Shown piece by piece: positions 25,201 through 37,792 of a stretch of DNA of 64,000 nucleotides. The notes beneath the pieces are model-generated. The model saw nothing but the letters and a program-made list of their open reading frames with translations, was not told the origin of the DNA and made no database searches. Made by a program: the position numbers and the translations under genes. Every line of letters starts with the position of its first letter. Position 1 is the stretch's first letter. The stretch covers positions 31,469 through 95,468 of the forward strand of contig NW_019776185.1 of the NCBI RefSeq assembly GCF_001039355.2, given 5' to 3'. Source of the DNA: Lingula anatina. Taxonomy: Eukaryota > Brachiopoda > Lingulata > Lingulida > Lingulidae.

Positions 25201-27977
25201 CGTTTCTAGTCACAATTGTCTAAGGTAATTATTGATTCTTTTTCAAGTATATTTAAGTTTGATCTATGGTTGTCTCCAAATTTTTTGATGGAATATTTGG
25301 TATTGTTTGTACGTAGACTTGTCTTGCGACTATTGTTTGATATCAGTTTACAAAAAAAAAAAAATACTGCTTAATTGAAAATAACAACAAGTATGGTTCC
25401 ATCAGCATTGAAACAGAGCTTCAGATAAAGTGGAATGTGTTAGAGAAGCCTTGATTGACATAACTAACGCAGCAAGATAACAAACACGCCTCATTGATAA
25501 ACATTGTGTTAACCATACTGCACGAGCTTGGATCACACTGATAACATGACATTTTTGGGATATTCGAGGAACATTACGTTCTTATTAAGTCTCATCATTT
25601 CCCAGTCAGAAATCATTCTCATATCTTTCTGATGATTAAGTTATTTTGAGGAAAAGAAAATCTGATTTGATTTATAGCCTCATTTCTTTTTCTGCCCTCC
25701 CCTGCCCTCCCCCCAAAAAATTACAGTGATCTTTACTGATTTTGTTAATTTTAGCATTACAATTTTTGGAGACTATTAAATGAAATTTGCATAGTTGACA
25801 AAATTAATGTCAAGAGCAGTGGTCCATTCCAATTGTGGTGAGTGATTAAAAAAGAAAAAGAATAACTTAACTGAAATCATATTTTGAATTTTTATAGCAT
25901 CAGCTACTTTATATATATATTTCCATTTTTTAGACGGATGAGACAAAAGAAGATTTCAGCAACTTGCCACCCACTCAACGAAAGAAGAAACTGAATAAAA
26001 AGATAGAGGAACTCAGAATTGCAATTGCAAAAGAGACAGCAGAAAGGTAATTTTTTTTCCACAGATCTTTTATATTTTTATCACAAAGGGAAAAATTTCA
26101 TTTTCCAAGAAGATCAGTAAATTGTAGTTTGTATAAGACAGAGATCCAGTCCCAAATTTCCTGTCTTTATTTTTCAGAGATGGTATGATCAAAATGCAAG
26201 AAGTATATCAACAGAATCCAGCACTAGGGGATGCCAGTAGTTTAGACAAACAGTTAGAAGAAAATGCACAAAAATTGGACTTACTCAGACAGGAATGTCA
26301 AAAATTTGAGGTAGGGAAGGTTTCTGAGGGAGAGGTGGGGGGAAAAAAGCAAGGGGGAAATACAAGTCAGTATATTACTAATAAAAATCCAGTAAATTAC
26401 CTCTCACTTTGAGAGAGGTAATTAGATTTATGCAAAGGGTTTTATTGTTCAGTGTCAGTAACGTATTGTAGACTGTCCCCCCAAAGTCATGGAAGGTGAT
26501 GGCAGAAAGTGTATTTCTGTGAGTAGAATAAAAAAGATGAAGGTGACCACTGAAAAAATAGATGTTTGTGCAGTATTTAGAATATAAGATGAATTGCAGT
26601 ACTAACTTGGGTCTTTCAGGGCTACTTAGCAGAAGCAGAGGGGCAGGGCACACCGCAGTCAGATCGCAAAAAACGAAACAGTATGACGGACGAAAGTGTC
26701 ACTTCAAGAAGTACTTCAGATTTAGGAAGTATGGGGTCACAACAGCGTGCGTCTGCACCAGGCACGCCATTACAACAACATCAGAGGTAAGCTCTACACT
26801 AGAGGCATTCAATGCATGTTAGACCTGTATGTAGCAAACTCAGCAAAAATGAGTATTTTTATCACCAAGGTATAATATCCTATGCAAATCTTTCAGAAAA
26901 TTCAGGTTACTTTTACATTATTTATGTTTTTGCAGAAGAGCCTCATATGTTACACTGTGTTAGATTTGCAGAACCTTTCTCTTTTCTTTGGTTTGAGTAG
27001 ATTGCTTTAAACATTAAGCTAAAAAATATCACTCCAGCAAGAGCCACTTCACCAGCCTGCTACCATACAATGAGACATATTTTACTTACAGCTACAATGA
27101 AAGTCCCGACAGTGGTATCCAAGGCAACAGCCGCGGCCAGTTTGACGCCCAAGACTCGTTTGAAGAAGATGTCCCTGAAGGAGTGCCAGTTTTGGGCGTC
27201 TGCGTGGCTGTTTACCCATTTGAAGGTAGAATATACTGCATTTATAGAGCACTACAGTTGCAAACAATTACACCATGAAAAAAGGGAGTTTTAGAACGAG
27301 ATAACAGAGACAAACTTTCTTTGAAAAATATCAAGAGAGACAGATTTAGTTGCAATTTTGAGAACTTAAGTATCTATCTCCCCTCCCTTTTTTTTTTTTT
27401 TTTTTTTAATTAAGAGGTTTTTGCAATATTTTAATCACTAGCAAACAGGCAAACCAATGCTGATAAAAACATAACTTCTTTGGATGGCAGAACCAGGGAC
27501 TGAATCTGAAAATGTTTTGAAGAGAGTTTGGGCCTTTCAGAGGGCTGAATAGAGATTGGCCATTAGTATGCATGTACTAGCAATGACATTTCGTTAGCAA
27601 TTCCCCATTTCTTCTCAAGCTGTCAGCCTAAATCACAGATACTGGTGGGTAATATGGCCACAAGAGAGGCTGGAGAAAATCAGACATCATCTTCTTCTTA
27701 AAAACAGCTCTTAAATTTACATTTTCAAAAATGGGTCTTGATTCTTAGAAAATGTGCTTGAAATGCACCCCTTAGGCCTACACTTTTACTCTCCATAATA
27801 GATCACTGTTTTCTCTTTATTTCAGCGACAAACGATGGCTCAGTGTCCATGGCTCAGGGCGAGCAGTTCTCTATCATTGAAACAGACCAAGGGGACGGTT
27901 GGACCTTAGTACGGAGGGAAGCTACGGGAGAGGAAGGTTTTGTCCCCACTTCATACATTGAAGCCACATACTATTGA
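12464..27977 (+). CDS. FNBP1L-like: CIP4/FBP17/TOCA-1 family F-BAR-HR1-SH3 adaptor, 5' incomplete
   Basis: This family senses or bends membrane with its F-BAR dimer, binds active Cdc42 through HR1, and recruits N-WASP and dynamin through SH3 during endocytosis and actin assembly. Thirteen exons with GT..AG borders join in one frame into 557 residues plus stop: 12464-12579, 16970-17023, 18796-18943, 19334-19396, 21176-21280, 21654-21773, 22115-22261, 22676-22897, 25934-26046, 26178-26310, 26620-26786, 27092-27225, 27826-27977. The first exon starts at [16 protein letters not shown], which matches family members just after a roughly 8-residue start exon; I found no candidate for that exon downstream of position 1, so it is probably off the window. 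Family proteins are about 540-620 residues, so the rest looks complete. A 15-base cassette at 25210-25224 may be an extra microexon. Orthology to one vertebrate paralogue (FNBP1, FNBP1L or TRIP10) cannot be decided. Confidence 0.93.
18105..18139. repeat. (AG)n microsatellite
   Basis: Pure AG run in an FNBP1-like intron. Confidence 0.92.
19147..19230. repeat. (TA)n microsatellite, intron
   Basis: About 84 bases of pure AT alternation in an FNBP1-like intron, about 100 bases upstream of the exon at 19334. Confidence 0.95.
22676..22897 (+). CDS. Linker exon after the F-BAR domain
   Basis: This exon opens with [20 protein letters not shown], the conserved end of the extended F-BAR unit. It then becomes Ser/Thr-rich and basic ([17 protein letters not shown]). 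In vertebrate relatives this segment is where alternative exons change the linker. It ends on a complete codon, as does the next firm exon, so three-base-multiple cassettes can be inserted here without a frame change. Confidence 0.88.
25210..25224 (+). CDS. Candidate 15-nt microexon (SQLSK) in the FNBP1-like linker
   Basis: A pyrimidine-containing acceptor (cccgtttctag) is followed by 15 bases encoding Ser-Gln-Leu-Ser-Lys and then a donor (gtaatt). The insert is a multiple of three with complete codons at both ends, and it lies in the only phase-0 intron of the linker. Short cassettes here are known for this family in vertebrates. There is no transcript evidence, and a chance AG..GT pair is possible in an intron of about 3 kb. 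Confidence 0.4.
25934..26786 (+). CDS. HR1 (REM) domain exons of the FNBP1-like gene
   Basis: Three exons (25934-26046, 26178-26310, 26620-26786). The first two and the start of the third encode an antiparallel coiled coil typical of HR1: [19 protein letters not shown], then [20 protein letters not shown] and [20 protein letters not shown]. The LPPxQRKKKL...I and NPALGD signatures are those of the Cdc42-binding HR1 of CIP4/TOCA-1. The rest of the third exon is a Ser/Thr-rich linker ([20 protein letters not shown]), a likely phosphorylated disordered region. Confidence 0.9.
27092..27977 (+). CDS. SH3 domain exons and stop of the FNBP1-like gene
   Basis: Two exons (27092-27225 and 27826-27977) split the SH3 domain just after its first motif. 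Visible SH3 landmarks are VAVYPFE (ALYDY motif), [20 protein letters not shown] (RT/n-Src loops and binding Trp) and GFVPTSYIE (the G-x-P-x-x-Y motif). The stop TGA is at 27975-27977, four residues after YIE. All ligand-contacting aromatic positions appear intact, so it should bind proline-rich partners. Confidence 0.93.
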
Positions 27978-30507
27978 AAATAGCAGAAAAAAATAGACAA
28001 CAATGGAGAGGAGTTTACATTGTTTTGTTGCATTCTTTGAGGTCACAAGATTATGATTTTTTTTTTCTGAACTAAGTGATTGGAAGGTCATGATTTTTTC
28101 TTGATATGTTGTCACCGTGTTCTGCCTATTGTTAAGTGCATCTTCTCAGTCATATCTTAAAAAGAGAAAGCTAGTAATTGGAAAATGAAAATGGCAGATT
28201 AACAGTCGTCTGACTTAATACGAAAACAACAATGAAAGTAGAGTATTATGATCTATTTTCTTTAGACTTCTGCTTTTTTTTTTTTTTTTTTTTTTTTTTT
28301 GTGGGGGGTGGTTAAGGTTGAAAGCTACAGACAACTTTCTAAAGTCAGATTTAAAGAAACCGTCTACAATTCTGCCATACTATTATGTTGGGGGATAAAG
28401 ATATTCAGAGCATATATATTGGACTATTGAATAATGAGCTGTAGGTATTGCTATATGTGCTGTATTGTGAACTTGGGGACACCTTTAGTTAGAGGGAGAG
28501 AGAACATGATGGACAGAATGAAAGTGAAAGTGATTTTTGCTATCTTTGTGTACATAAGCGTAATTACTCATTAAGCAGTGTAGTTCTGTGGACAATTGTA
28601 TATGCACTGTACAATGCAATGTAAAAATGAATCATTTTTACAGAACAACGGTCATTAACAAACAAATTTATTATCTTACAACAAAAAATATATATATACA
28701 TACTTTATTGCCCTAGGTGCAACACAATCTATTGTAGATATGAAAGTGACAGTACACAGGAGATTTTTTTAACTGTACAGCCAGAGCAGCAATATTGGAG
28801 TAGATTGCTTATGTAGAAACTGTTCATTCAAGATGCCGTTTTAAGACTAATTGGTGCCCACTGTATTTATTCCTGAATTTCTGTCATTTCCATTTTATGT
28901 ATTATCTCAAGCTGCAGCTGAGTGTTGCCTCTTGGTGGCTTATTGATCTATATATAGGTATTATAATATTTACACTTATACATGCAAACTTGAATTTCAA
29001 ACAGGTGTTGAATGAAAATGGAAGCAGTTTGTTGTGATTTCGAAGACACAAGACTTACCTATCCAAACATGTTCTGGCTCACTACTTTTGTAAATACATT
29101 TATACTATTGTCATAGTATTTATGATTATTATTATTATTATTATTATTATTATTTTTTTATTTTATTTTTTTTTTTGGTAAATGGCGTTTCCCTTTGCGT
29201 TATTTTATAGAATCCCTTTGTGATTTGTCAAATTCAATTGATTCTGAACTAATTTGCTTTTATACTGCTAGATTTTATGGAAAGCCATTGGACCCATTTA
29301 CTAAAAATGTACAATTATATCTAAATCATGAAGCCTGTTTCTAAATAAAATTCCCTCACCTAGTACTTGCCCTCAAGAAGTATAAAATTCTTTCTTTATA
29401 AGTGCAAATAACATGACGTTCTTTCCCAGAATAATTGTTAATTACAAGGAAAAGAGGATATTAATATAATAGTAATATCCTGATAAAGGGAATAGCAATC
29501 ATGTCAGAAAGTGGCTAAAATATGCCCATTGCAAATAAAAACTTTAATGATAGTAAATTATCAACATACAACGCTTTGTGTTGCATGCTTACCAGATTTA
29601 AGATTAACAATGATGTATTTGTTATCAATTATTGAGGGACTAGCAGATAAGATTAGTTATGTTAATGTATGTATCCACATATTATAAATTTTATGTATAT
29701 AAGGATGAAATACTGTGCATGCCATTTGACTTGGCTTGCTAGTAAAAGTTCTTGCTTAGGTCATGCTAAATGCGTCCATGCTTTCACAGAATATTTTATG
29801 TGTAAGGAAAATTTTGTCAAAACGATTTTCCCAGTGGTTGTGTTTGATTCATAATCAAGATATATTTAGTTTTATGAAATCGTCATTGAAACAGTCTGCT
29901 AAACATGGAAATTATGATCATTTGTAGAGATATTATGATTGTCACAAGTTTCACTGAAGGAAGTGATGTTTTCTATGGAATTTCTAGGTCAATCATTGAG
30001 AAGAATCTAGCTAACCTCAATTTGATATTTTGTGGGGTATTGAAAGTCTGAAAGGGCCTGGTAGTTTGATTATTTATTTGACAAATGACAGTCTGCACAA
30101 AAGTCATGATAGTTTTGCAAGATGTTCAAGCCTTTTACACTTTATAAGGGTGAGAACACAGATACCATCAAGTTGTATAAATCTAGAATTTATTAGATTG
30201 CAGATACGTAGGATAACCGCTGTAGGCCTAAATATGTGATACAAAATTTGCCTCATTTATAAAAACATCCTGTTCGTTATTCAACTTTGACTTTGTAATT
30301 GTTGAATCTTTAACTTGTAAGTGTATTTTGTAGGGATTTATTTACACTGAAGTTTATTATGATTATTAATTGAAGCAGTTGATTAAGTTTATCTATTTTT
30401 GTTTATTTCTGTATTTATTTATTGGCTTCTTGATGTAGCTGGTCATATTGATCAGCATTGCAAAGCTTAATAAAAATATACATTGTAATAATGATAGTAT
30501 GAATAAA
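27978..30507 (+). other. 3' untranslated region of the FNBP1-like gene
   Basis: The stretch after the stop is AT-rich with no coding pattern. It contains a poly-T run near 28275-28300, an (ATT)n run near 29127-29155 and several possible poly(A) signals. AATAAA at 30469-30474 and 30502-30507, just before the sequence changes character, are the best candidates for the main 3' end; earlier ones near 29344 and 29536 may give shorter forms. Confidence 0.6.
30469..30507 (+). terminator. Paired poly(A) signals of the FNBP1-like gene
   Basis: Two AATAAA hexamers lie 33 bases apart after a long gene-free stretch. The assignment to this gene is inferred from orientation and distance. Confidence 0.45.
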
Positions 30508-30755
30508 AATGAACCATTTTTAGTACGTGTTATTTTGATTTATCTAAGCATATAAATTGAGCAGGACCAATTTCACCAAGAAGAAAGGGGAACTTAAAGG
30601 GGCAAAGTGTTAGATTTTAACAGATAAATGCCATTAATTAATGTCACCAAATCTAAATAATTGTACCCTGAGTAACCTGCCAACCGTCTTAGTGCAGTTT
30701 TAAATCGTGTGCAAGCTTGAAGCCTGTGAGAGAATTGAGCTCAAAGGAATGGGCA

Positions 30756-31521
30756 GTTATTTATTTTTTTTAATCTCAATTTTTAATTCTCCCAGCTTGT
30801 TACAGGGTTATGGTGAGTGTCGGGATAGGGGGATCAAAGGTAGTCACTTTGAAGTGCAATCAAAATCCTTGAGGAATATTTCACGTCATATTTCATTGCA
30901 GCATAATGTTTGCACTTTGAACCAGGAAGCTGCTGCTTGTTATATGGTTTTCTGTTCTGTCTGAATAAAGTAAATCGGAGTGCAGCACATTTACTCCTTT
31001 GATCAGGAAGTTCTCACGTTAATGTATCATTTTTCTATTGTAACCAGAAGTTCAATGCAGTCTGCTTGCGCCTTTGTACCAACAAGGAAGTGTGCAGCGA
31101 CCTACTTCACAGATTGAAATTTCATACCTGATTGGACGAGGATGTTTACACGGTTTACACTAATGTACAGGCCTACATGCATATTGAAGGTGATCAAAAG
31201 AACGTCAAAATTTCTGGAAAAAGGGTAAGATTATCTTAAAATCCCCCTGCTTTAGGAGGCAACTCATGTTTTGATAATTGATTATAGGGCATGCGGTGGG
31301 ATCTTTGGCGCGTCTCTGAGTCTTGTTTAAATCAGCCATATTTTGACTGTAGTAAGTCCAGATAACCTGGATCTGCATGACACTCCTGTCTTTGACATTG
31401 GAGAGAAAAAGAGTGTTGGTCAAAAGCTCCTGGACTTACAACTATAAAAGGGCTGGCCTATAAAACAAACTAAAATATGAAAAGTTTTTTTTTTTTCGAA
31501 AATAAGATAAGGCATATTAAA
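30756..31521. repeat. Duplicated block B, copy 1
   Basis: 766 bases near-identical to 31523-32284, ending at the single N. Differences are about ten scattered substitutions and small indels. No gene recognised. Confidence 0.92.
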
Positions 31522-31522
31522 N
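31522..31522. other. Assembly gap (single N)
   Basis: One N between the two copies of block B. Confidence 0.95.
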
Positions 31523-32284
31523 GTTATTTATTTTTTTTAATCTCAATTTTTAATTCTCCCAGCTTGTTACAGGGTTATGTTGAGTGTCGGGATAGGGGAA
31601 TCAAAGGTAGTCGCTTTGAAATACAATCAAAATCCTTTAGGAATATTTCGCGTCAATTCATTGCAGCATAATGTTTGCACTTTGAACCAGGAAGCTGCTG
31701 CTTGTTATATGGTTTTCTGTTCTGTCTGAATAAAATAAATCGAAGTGCAGCACATTTACTCCTTTGATCAGGAAGTTCTCACGTTAATGTATCATTTTTC
31801 TATTGTAACCAGAAGTTCAATGCAGTCTGCTTGCGCTTTTGTACCAACAAGGAAGTGTGCAGCGACCTACTTCACAGATTGAAATTTCAAACCTTATTGG
31901 ACGAGGATGTTTACACGGTTTAGACAAATATACAGGCCTACATGCATATTGAAGGTGATCAAAAGCACGTCAAAATTTCTGGAAAAAGGGTAAGATTATC
32001 TTAAAATCCCCCTGCTTTAGGAGGCAACTCATGTTTTGATAATTGATTATAGGGCATGCGGTGGGATCTTTGGCGCGTCTCTGAGTCTTGTTTAAATCAG
32101 CCATATTTTGACTGTAGTAAGTCCAGATAACCTGGATCTGCATGACACTCCTGTCTTTGACATTGGAGAGAAAAAGAGTGTTGGTCAAAAGCTCCTGGAC
32201 TTACAACTATAAAAGGGCTGGCCTATAAAACAAACTAAAATATGAAAAGTTTTTTTTTTCGAAAATAAGATAAGGCATATTAAA
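31523..32284. repeat. Duplicated block B, copy 2
   Basis: Second copy, starting directly after the N at 31522. Copy 1's left flank and copy 2's right flank are unique, so removing one copy gives a seamless locus. Confidence 0.92.
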
Positions 32285-32858
32285 GTTTAGAAAATTTCAT
32301 TCTTTAGGTTATGTCTATAGGCCTAGATCGTCTAGATTACTATTAATCTTAATTATTACAAGTTACTCTTTTAGATTCATGATTTTTTAATTTTAATAAG
32401 CAGTTTGTAATTTTAATTTTCAGTTCGTACGTCGCACTGAGATTTTAAAGAGTGTGTCAATTAAGTTACAATTATTTAACCCTTCTGGTTAACACTTTGA
32501 AGTGTTGGCAAACTGAAATTGTAAAAAAAAAATGTCATATCCATTTTAGCAAAGTGTGATACTTTTTAGCCAAAGTTCAATTTTGTCTGATTTTTATACA
32601 AATGGAGATATCTAGGTATGTTGGTCTATCTGAACATTGGTCACTGGAGCGCGATGCAGCCTGCTGAAATGAGACACCTTGGAATAGTCGCAGTCTCAGT
32701 TGCAGCAAACACAAAACGTTATATTCGTCTTTCTGATAAAATGATTTATCATCACCACATGTAACAAAATTATAACGTTACCATGGCGTATGTATAACAG
32801 GAAACGTCATGGTAACGTTATACATGTAATAACGCTCTGCATTTGCTGGGACAACGTC

Positions 32859-33089
32859 CTAGACCCCATTCCCACAGATTTTAGATCGATCTATCCCTGT
32901 GGAGAGTCTCACTAGATTACTGTCAGCTTAGCCGGCTTAAATGTCTGTCCCGCTTACTAAAAGCTGTAAGGGTAGTAAGGGGGTAATTAACTACCGTGCG
33001 CGCTCGGCTGACAGCAATTTAGCGTGAAACCCCAATGAGTTAGATCGATCAAGATGGTTCGATCTAAATCTATGGGAAAGCACTCCTAG
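32859..33089. mobile_element. MITE, family M2, copy 2
   Basis: A close match to the element at 11747-11956 over its full length (ATAGATTTTAGATCGATCTA-type end, gtgcgcgctcggctgac core, CCCATTCCCACAG end), flanked by CTAG on both sides. Confidence 0.8.
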
Positions 33090-33763
33090 TGATCAGAACT
33101 CAGTGGGAGACTTGCGTTGTATTTTCTTTTAACTTGTGAGTCATTTTTACGTTTTTTTAGGCACTGTAACCTTTATCGTAAGATGTGGTGATGATAAATC
33201 ATTTTATCAGAAAGTATGTACTCCATAACAAATTAAAATTTTAACGAAATTTAAAAAAGACTTTTTGCCATATCCGATTGTGTGCGACCGTGCCTGGATC
33301 GTCTTCATATAACTTCAATAAAACCATACTGTCTATGTGCCTGCATCTTTGTTTTAAGCTTTAAAGAAAGAAAATCAAATTGAAAATGTCCTTACTGTGG
33401 TTTATACATAATTGCTTATATCTATCAAAATTAAATCACGTCGACTCTCGTTGCTCACGCGGAATTCTCACATAGCCATTTATAACAAGTTTGCTCATCA
33501 TATCCATTATTTTCATTTAAATTGTTAAACATAACACAGAAGGTCCAAGCTTTGAGAAAAAAAAATCTTTGCAGCTTACATCAATGTGTCCTCCTTAACA
33601 AATCACGACCGCCTCAATTACCGTAGTCGTACATGTACTACCAGGAAAACTGGAAACTGAACCGCGATCGCTTTGAAATAAAAAAAAAATTGCCAAATTA
33701 ACATAACATGTTAGACCTTTCGTTGTCTCTAAATTGTATTTCTTGGGAAATACACGGTGCAGT

Positions 33764-34018
33764 CGCAGGAGCGGATCTAGAGTTTTTGAAGGGGGGTCAA
33801 CCGATGCGAACCTGACCCCCCCCCCCTTGGCTCGCCGAGAAATTTTGGTATTTTAAAGGGCGAACGGTGTCATTTGGTATGTAATAGAACTATGATTCAG
33901 CAATTCAAAATTCAGATTTCAAGAATGGACTATTGGGTTTTCAGAAATCGAAGGGGGGGGGGGGGGTCAGAACCCCCCCTCCCCCCTCCCCCCCCCCTAC
34001 CCCAAATCCGCCCCTGCG
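33764..34018. mobile_element. TIR element with poly-G/poly-C interior
   Basis: 255 bp, ends CGCAGGAGCGGAT / ATCCGCCCCTGCG (one mismatch in 13). The interior has gggggtca and tgacccccc tracts. A relative lies at about 60328-60520. Confidence 0.75.
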
Positions 34019-34614
34019 GTTGGAATCAACCCGGGTAAAAGTAAGAGGTATATAAACCATGTAACTGAATTTTCATCTGGTCTGACTCTGTTGAATGGAT
34101 TTGGAAACAATGCACATTTGAAGCAACAGAAATTTAGTCCTTCGATGCAATAATCATACAAACAAATGTAGGCCCTACATAAGCTCCATAATTGTGTGAT
34201 AGAAATCCTTATACGTCCACCAAAGAAGGAATGGAAAGAGACCAACAACAGGTTCAATCATGATCACGATCACCGCAATGCCCGTACGCTAATGCTACCC
34301 CCTACGGGCTTACGATTTCAAAAATTTTGTCAAAAGTTTTAGCTTAGCAAAATCACAGAGGCTACTGAGGCTACCTTGCGATGTAATATATTCACTCGAT
34401 ATTTAATTCTTTAAAATGGTCCATATTGCTTTATGAAAAACAAAATACACCCAAAACCAAACACGTGTTGAATGCAGCCCAACTTTTCTCAGAATGAAAG
34501 CGAGGATATTTTCTGAATATATATTATCTGCACATAACACGAAACTGAGGATTTTGTTATGAAACCAAATCATTTGGAAACCGAAAGTGACCTTGCTCAC
34601 AAACATGGAAAGTA

Positions 34615-34867
34615 GGACTGGGTTCCCATACCTAGATCGATCTAACAGGATCGATCCATCTCAAAGGGGTTTCTTGCTAAATGGCTTTCAGCTTAAGCGG
34701 CTTAGATGCCTGACACGCCCACTGAAGCTGCTAAACGATAGTTAATTACCTCTTAACAGCTTCAGTAGGCGTGCCAGACATCTAAGCCGCTTACAATTTA
34801 GCGAGAATCCCCTTGGAGATAGATCGATCCTCGATCAGTTAGTATGATAGTGTCGGGGAATGGTCCC
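34615..34867. mobile_element. MITE, family M2-like, copy 3 with central palindrome
   Basis: Ends with GATCGATC motifs like M2. The centre is a long hairpin: AAGCGGCTTAGATG... is matched by ...CATCTAAGCCGCTT with arms of roughly 40 bases (34698-34792). It shares the aattaccntt and tttagcgngaa core elements with copies 1, 2 and 4. Confidence 0.7.
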
Positions 34868-36939
34868 TATAGGCCTAAGGCAAACCTGTCAACACTCCCA
34901 ATATCGTGCGGTAACTTCATTCATGCAAATACACCATGGCACTTCGCTTCATTGATGGAGGACAATGATTGCAGTAAACAATGAGAGGACATGCCAAAGA
35001 CAAAACCACGTCGAGTCTTTGTGTGAGTGACACCCTATGTTAATGTTGTCTTGGGACGCAGCTTGTTCGAACCGAAAAGAACCGAGATACTGATCATTTA
35101 AACCACAGGCATTGTTTATGATAAAAAGTATTGCAACAAAAATATTTTTCCACAGAAAATGAATTTTTTTTTTTACAAAATTTTAGCCCATTTGACCTTG
35201 AAATATACGTCGAAGGTCAAATACAAGATCATATTTGAAATCTCCACATGTGGCATATAGTAACTTATCCCATAATTCCTTCAGTTTGGGAGATATTTAG
35301 CATTTAGTTTTCAGAATATGCTGAAAAAAAAAGGAAAAAAAAAACAGCATAACATTTGGGAAAATGGCCCAGTCGAGCTGATTTTCGAACTCCCCTGTAC
35401 TTTATGAACATAAAACACTTCTGTTAGTTTGAAGTCAAAAGGTCAAATGGTTTTTTACTTATCACTGAAAGTGCACAACAAGAAACAATAATGAGCTAGC
35501 ATGAGTCAAGTTAGAAAATCAGCTTGATCAGACTTTTTTTCCAAAAGTTATGTTCTAATACTGGGAAGTCTCATTGCATGGATCTATATCATTATTTTGA
35601 AGTCTCTCATATGGGCTCGAAGCCCTTATATATATATATATATATATGTGTGCTAAGTACTGATTCTGAATGCCCTTGTTTACTTTGGTAATTAAAATGT
35701 GGCACCAGTGATAATTTGCTGTCAAGCATTATAAATATTGCTTTTATATTGACAAAAAGATTTTTCGTGCATCATTTTTTCCTGTTTTAAGTCTGTACAT
35801 TTGACAACTTTGCTGCCTTGCCCTAGAACAAGGACTAAAAAGTGAATATACGTAACTCTAATTCTAGCAGCTTATTTTTTTTAATCCCTTCTAATAGTTC
35901 AGATCTATTGTTTACCTTTATTTTATGAAAAATTTGGCGTAAAATATTTAGGATTAGAAGAATATCTTTTCAATCCCCACAATTAGTTTCCTTCTCGCTG
36001 AACATGTGGATCTGTATTCACTAAACATAGCCAGTAAAATAGGGGAATTCCCCTGTTTTGTCTGCGCGCTCAATGCGCAGCAGGTTTAAGAGGGAGACGT
36101 CAGACGCCATATTAGGTGTACGAAAAATCCTAAGGTTTCGGTAAAGCTTCACATTTTTACTAGCCCAGCGAATGTTACGATCTGTTAATGTAAGTTCCAG
36201 TGACAAGAAGTGATAGAGAACAAACAGGGATAGAAAAGAAGGTAAGAAATTGACTTTCGACATTAGTGAACTTGTGGTGTTGTTGTCTCTATCGCGTCAT
36301 CGCTATTTTTAGACGCTGGAATTTTCATATCTATGGCACGTGACATTGCGTTCCTTTATTTACTCGAATCGATAACAAAGGGGAGCGTCAAAAAAGCTCA
36401 AATATCATAGCTGCGTAGTATGTTGACATGAAATTTCTAGTACATGTATAGCCCTTACAGATTAAAGTCAATTATTTTTTTTCATGTTTATTAATAGACT
36501 TATAGATTTTAACTGTAGCTACATTTTATTTTTCAGTCTGCTGGATAAATGTGCAGGTTTACATAACTTAATTTAGATCTACGCAAACCCGGTTTTATCC
36601 TGATCTGACGTTTGAAAATTCCCTTACGCGCTGGGATTGGTGATAACCGGATTTCCAGTTTATCCAGTACGAGTCATTAAAAAAATTCATGCAGTTTCCA
36701 TACGTGATACAGTTGGGTTCATGCTTCATTTTAGGTCTTCAATAGAACATGTAATGTGGTGCTGACAAGTTTCATTCAAGATTTATTCATGTAAAATTTT
36801 AAAGATTTATTTTACAAAAGCTAAAGATTATAGACGATCAAATATTTAATATAAACAAAAAAAAATAGAGTGACACTTTGGCGTTTTTCTTTAGTTTGAA
36901 AAGTTAAGTTTTAATTATAATCTGACTTATTTATTTCAG

Positions 36940-36977
36940 AAATATAACTGTTACAGTAAAAACTTGAAAAGGAAACA
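36940..36977 (+). promoter_or_regulatory. 5' UTR end with upstream splice acceptor of the macro-RING-DTC gene
   Basis: The sequence ttatttatttcag ends at 36939, followed by 38 bases and the ATG. This suggests a noncoding first exon further upstream. The promoter itself was not identified in 36000-36900. Confidence 0.45.
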
Positions 36978-37677
36978 ATGGCAGAGAAGAGGTGTGTTAT
37001 AGTCCGTTTTCCTGAAGGTATTCCTAAAGAAGACTTGAGAACGTACTTCACTTCCTATGACCAACACGCTGTAGTTGTAATGACATCAAAAACCCAGGCT
37101 CTTATTACATTTACAACAGAAACAGGTAATTTTTTTGCCAACAACTTAATTTTAGACTTGATATAAGCAGTTTGTAGTTTAGATTTTAATTTGTACAGCA
37201 TATTGATATTTTTAAGCTGACAAAATGTGCTGTATGAGGATGGGTTATATTATTAAAATTTTTATTCCTTCTCATTCTCATGGATAACATTTTTCAGAAT
37301 TATGGTACCAAATAAAAAAAAAAAAGAAAACCCTTTTTTCAACCAGATGTAATACTGCTTGGCCAAAGTTCAATTTTATGTGATTTTTCTATCAAACTTT
37401 TTGCTAAAAATAAATAAATAAATGAAATAAAGTAATTAAAATAATAAAAAAGAAAAAAGGTTAACAAAAATAAACATTGATTTATGTCTGTAAGGAGTGA
37501 CATAGCTGTACTGAGTGACTTAGTAAAGCCCCAGTCAGTAAGGTTTTCCACTGTTGTTTTTTTTCCTGTTATTATGGCAGAAATTATTATTTTAAACAAA
37601 AAATTTAAGTAAGAGAATAATGATATTAATTTTTGGTGTCTTATTTTATTTAATATACAGTTAAGAACCAAATAATG

Positions 37678-37710
<33 letters not shown>

Positions 37711-37792
37711 TTTAGCTGTTAACCAAGTCCTAACCCAAGAGGATCACTCTGTGAATGGAGTTAACATTACTGTACAACAGAAGCCACCAGAG
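36978..37792 (+). CDS. RRM-like N-terminal exons of the macro-RING-DTC gene
   Basis: Two exons encode CVIVRFPEGIPKEDLRTYF, then VVVMTSKTQALITF, then NGVNITVQQKP. The beta-alpha-beta-beta-alpha-beta order with VIVRFPEG as strand 1 and ALITF as strand 3 resembles the RRM-like folds at the N-terminus of PARP10, PARP14 and DTX3L relatives. Aromatic RNA-contact residues of classical RNP1 are not evident, so protein binding may be more likely than RNA binding. Confidence 0.7.

Larger units (their letters stand above)
30511..36939. other. Intergenic region between the FNBP1-like and macro-RING-DTC genes
   Basis: Holds block B, two M2 MITEs, the G/C-rich TIR element, a GACCTTGAA-type word pair near 35195-35220 and a short TA run near 35629-35646. 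No exon recognised. The last kilobase should contain the promoter and noncoding first exon of the downstream gene. Confidence 0.6.

Noticed and set aside
31205-31423. 72-codon minus-strand frame, identical at 31970-32188
   Set aside because: Duplicated with block B; no motif, no splice partner.
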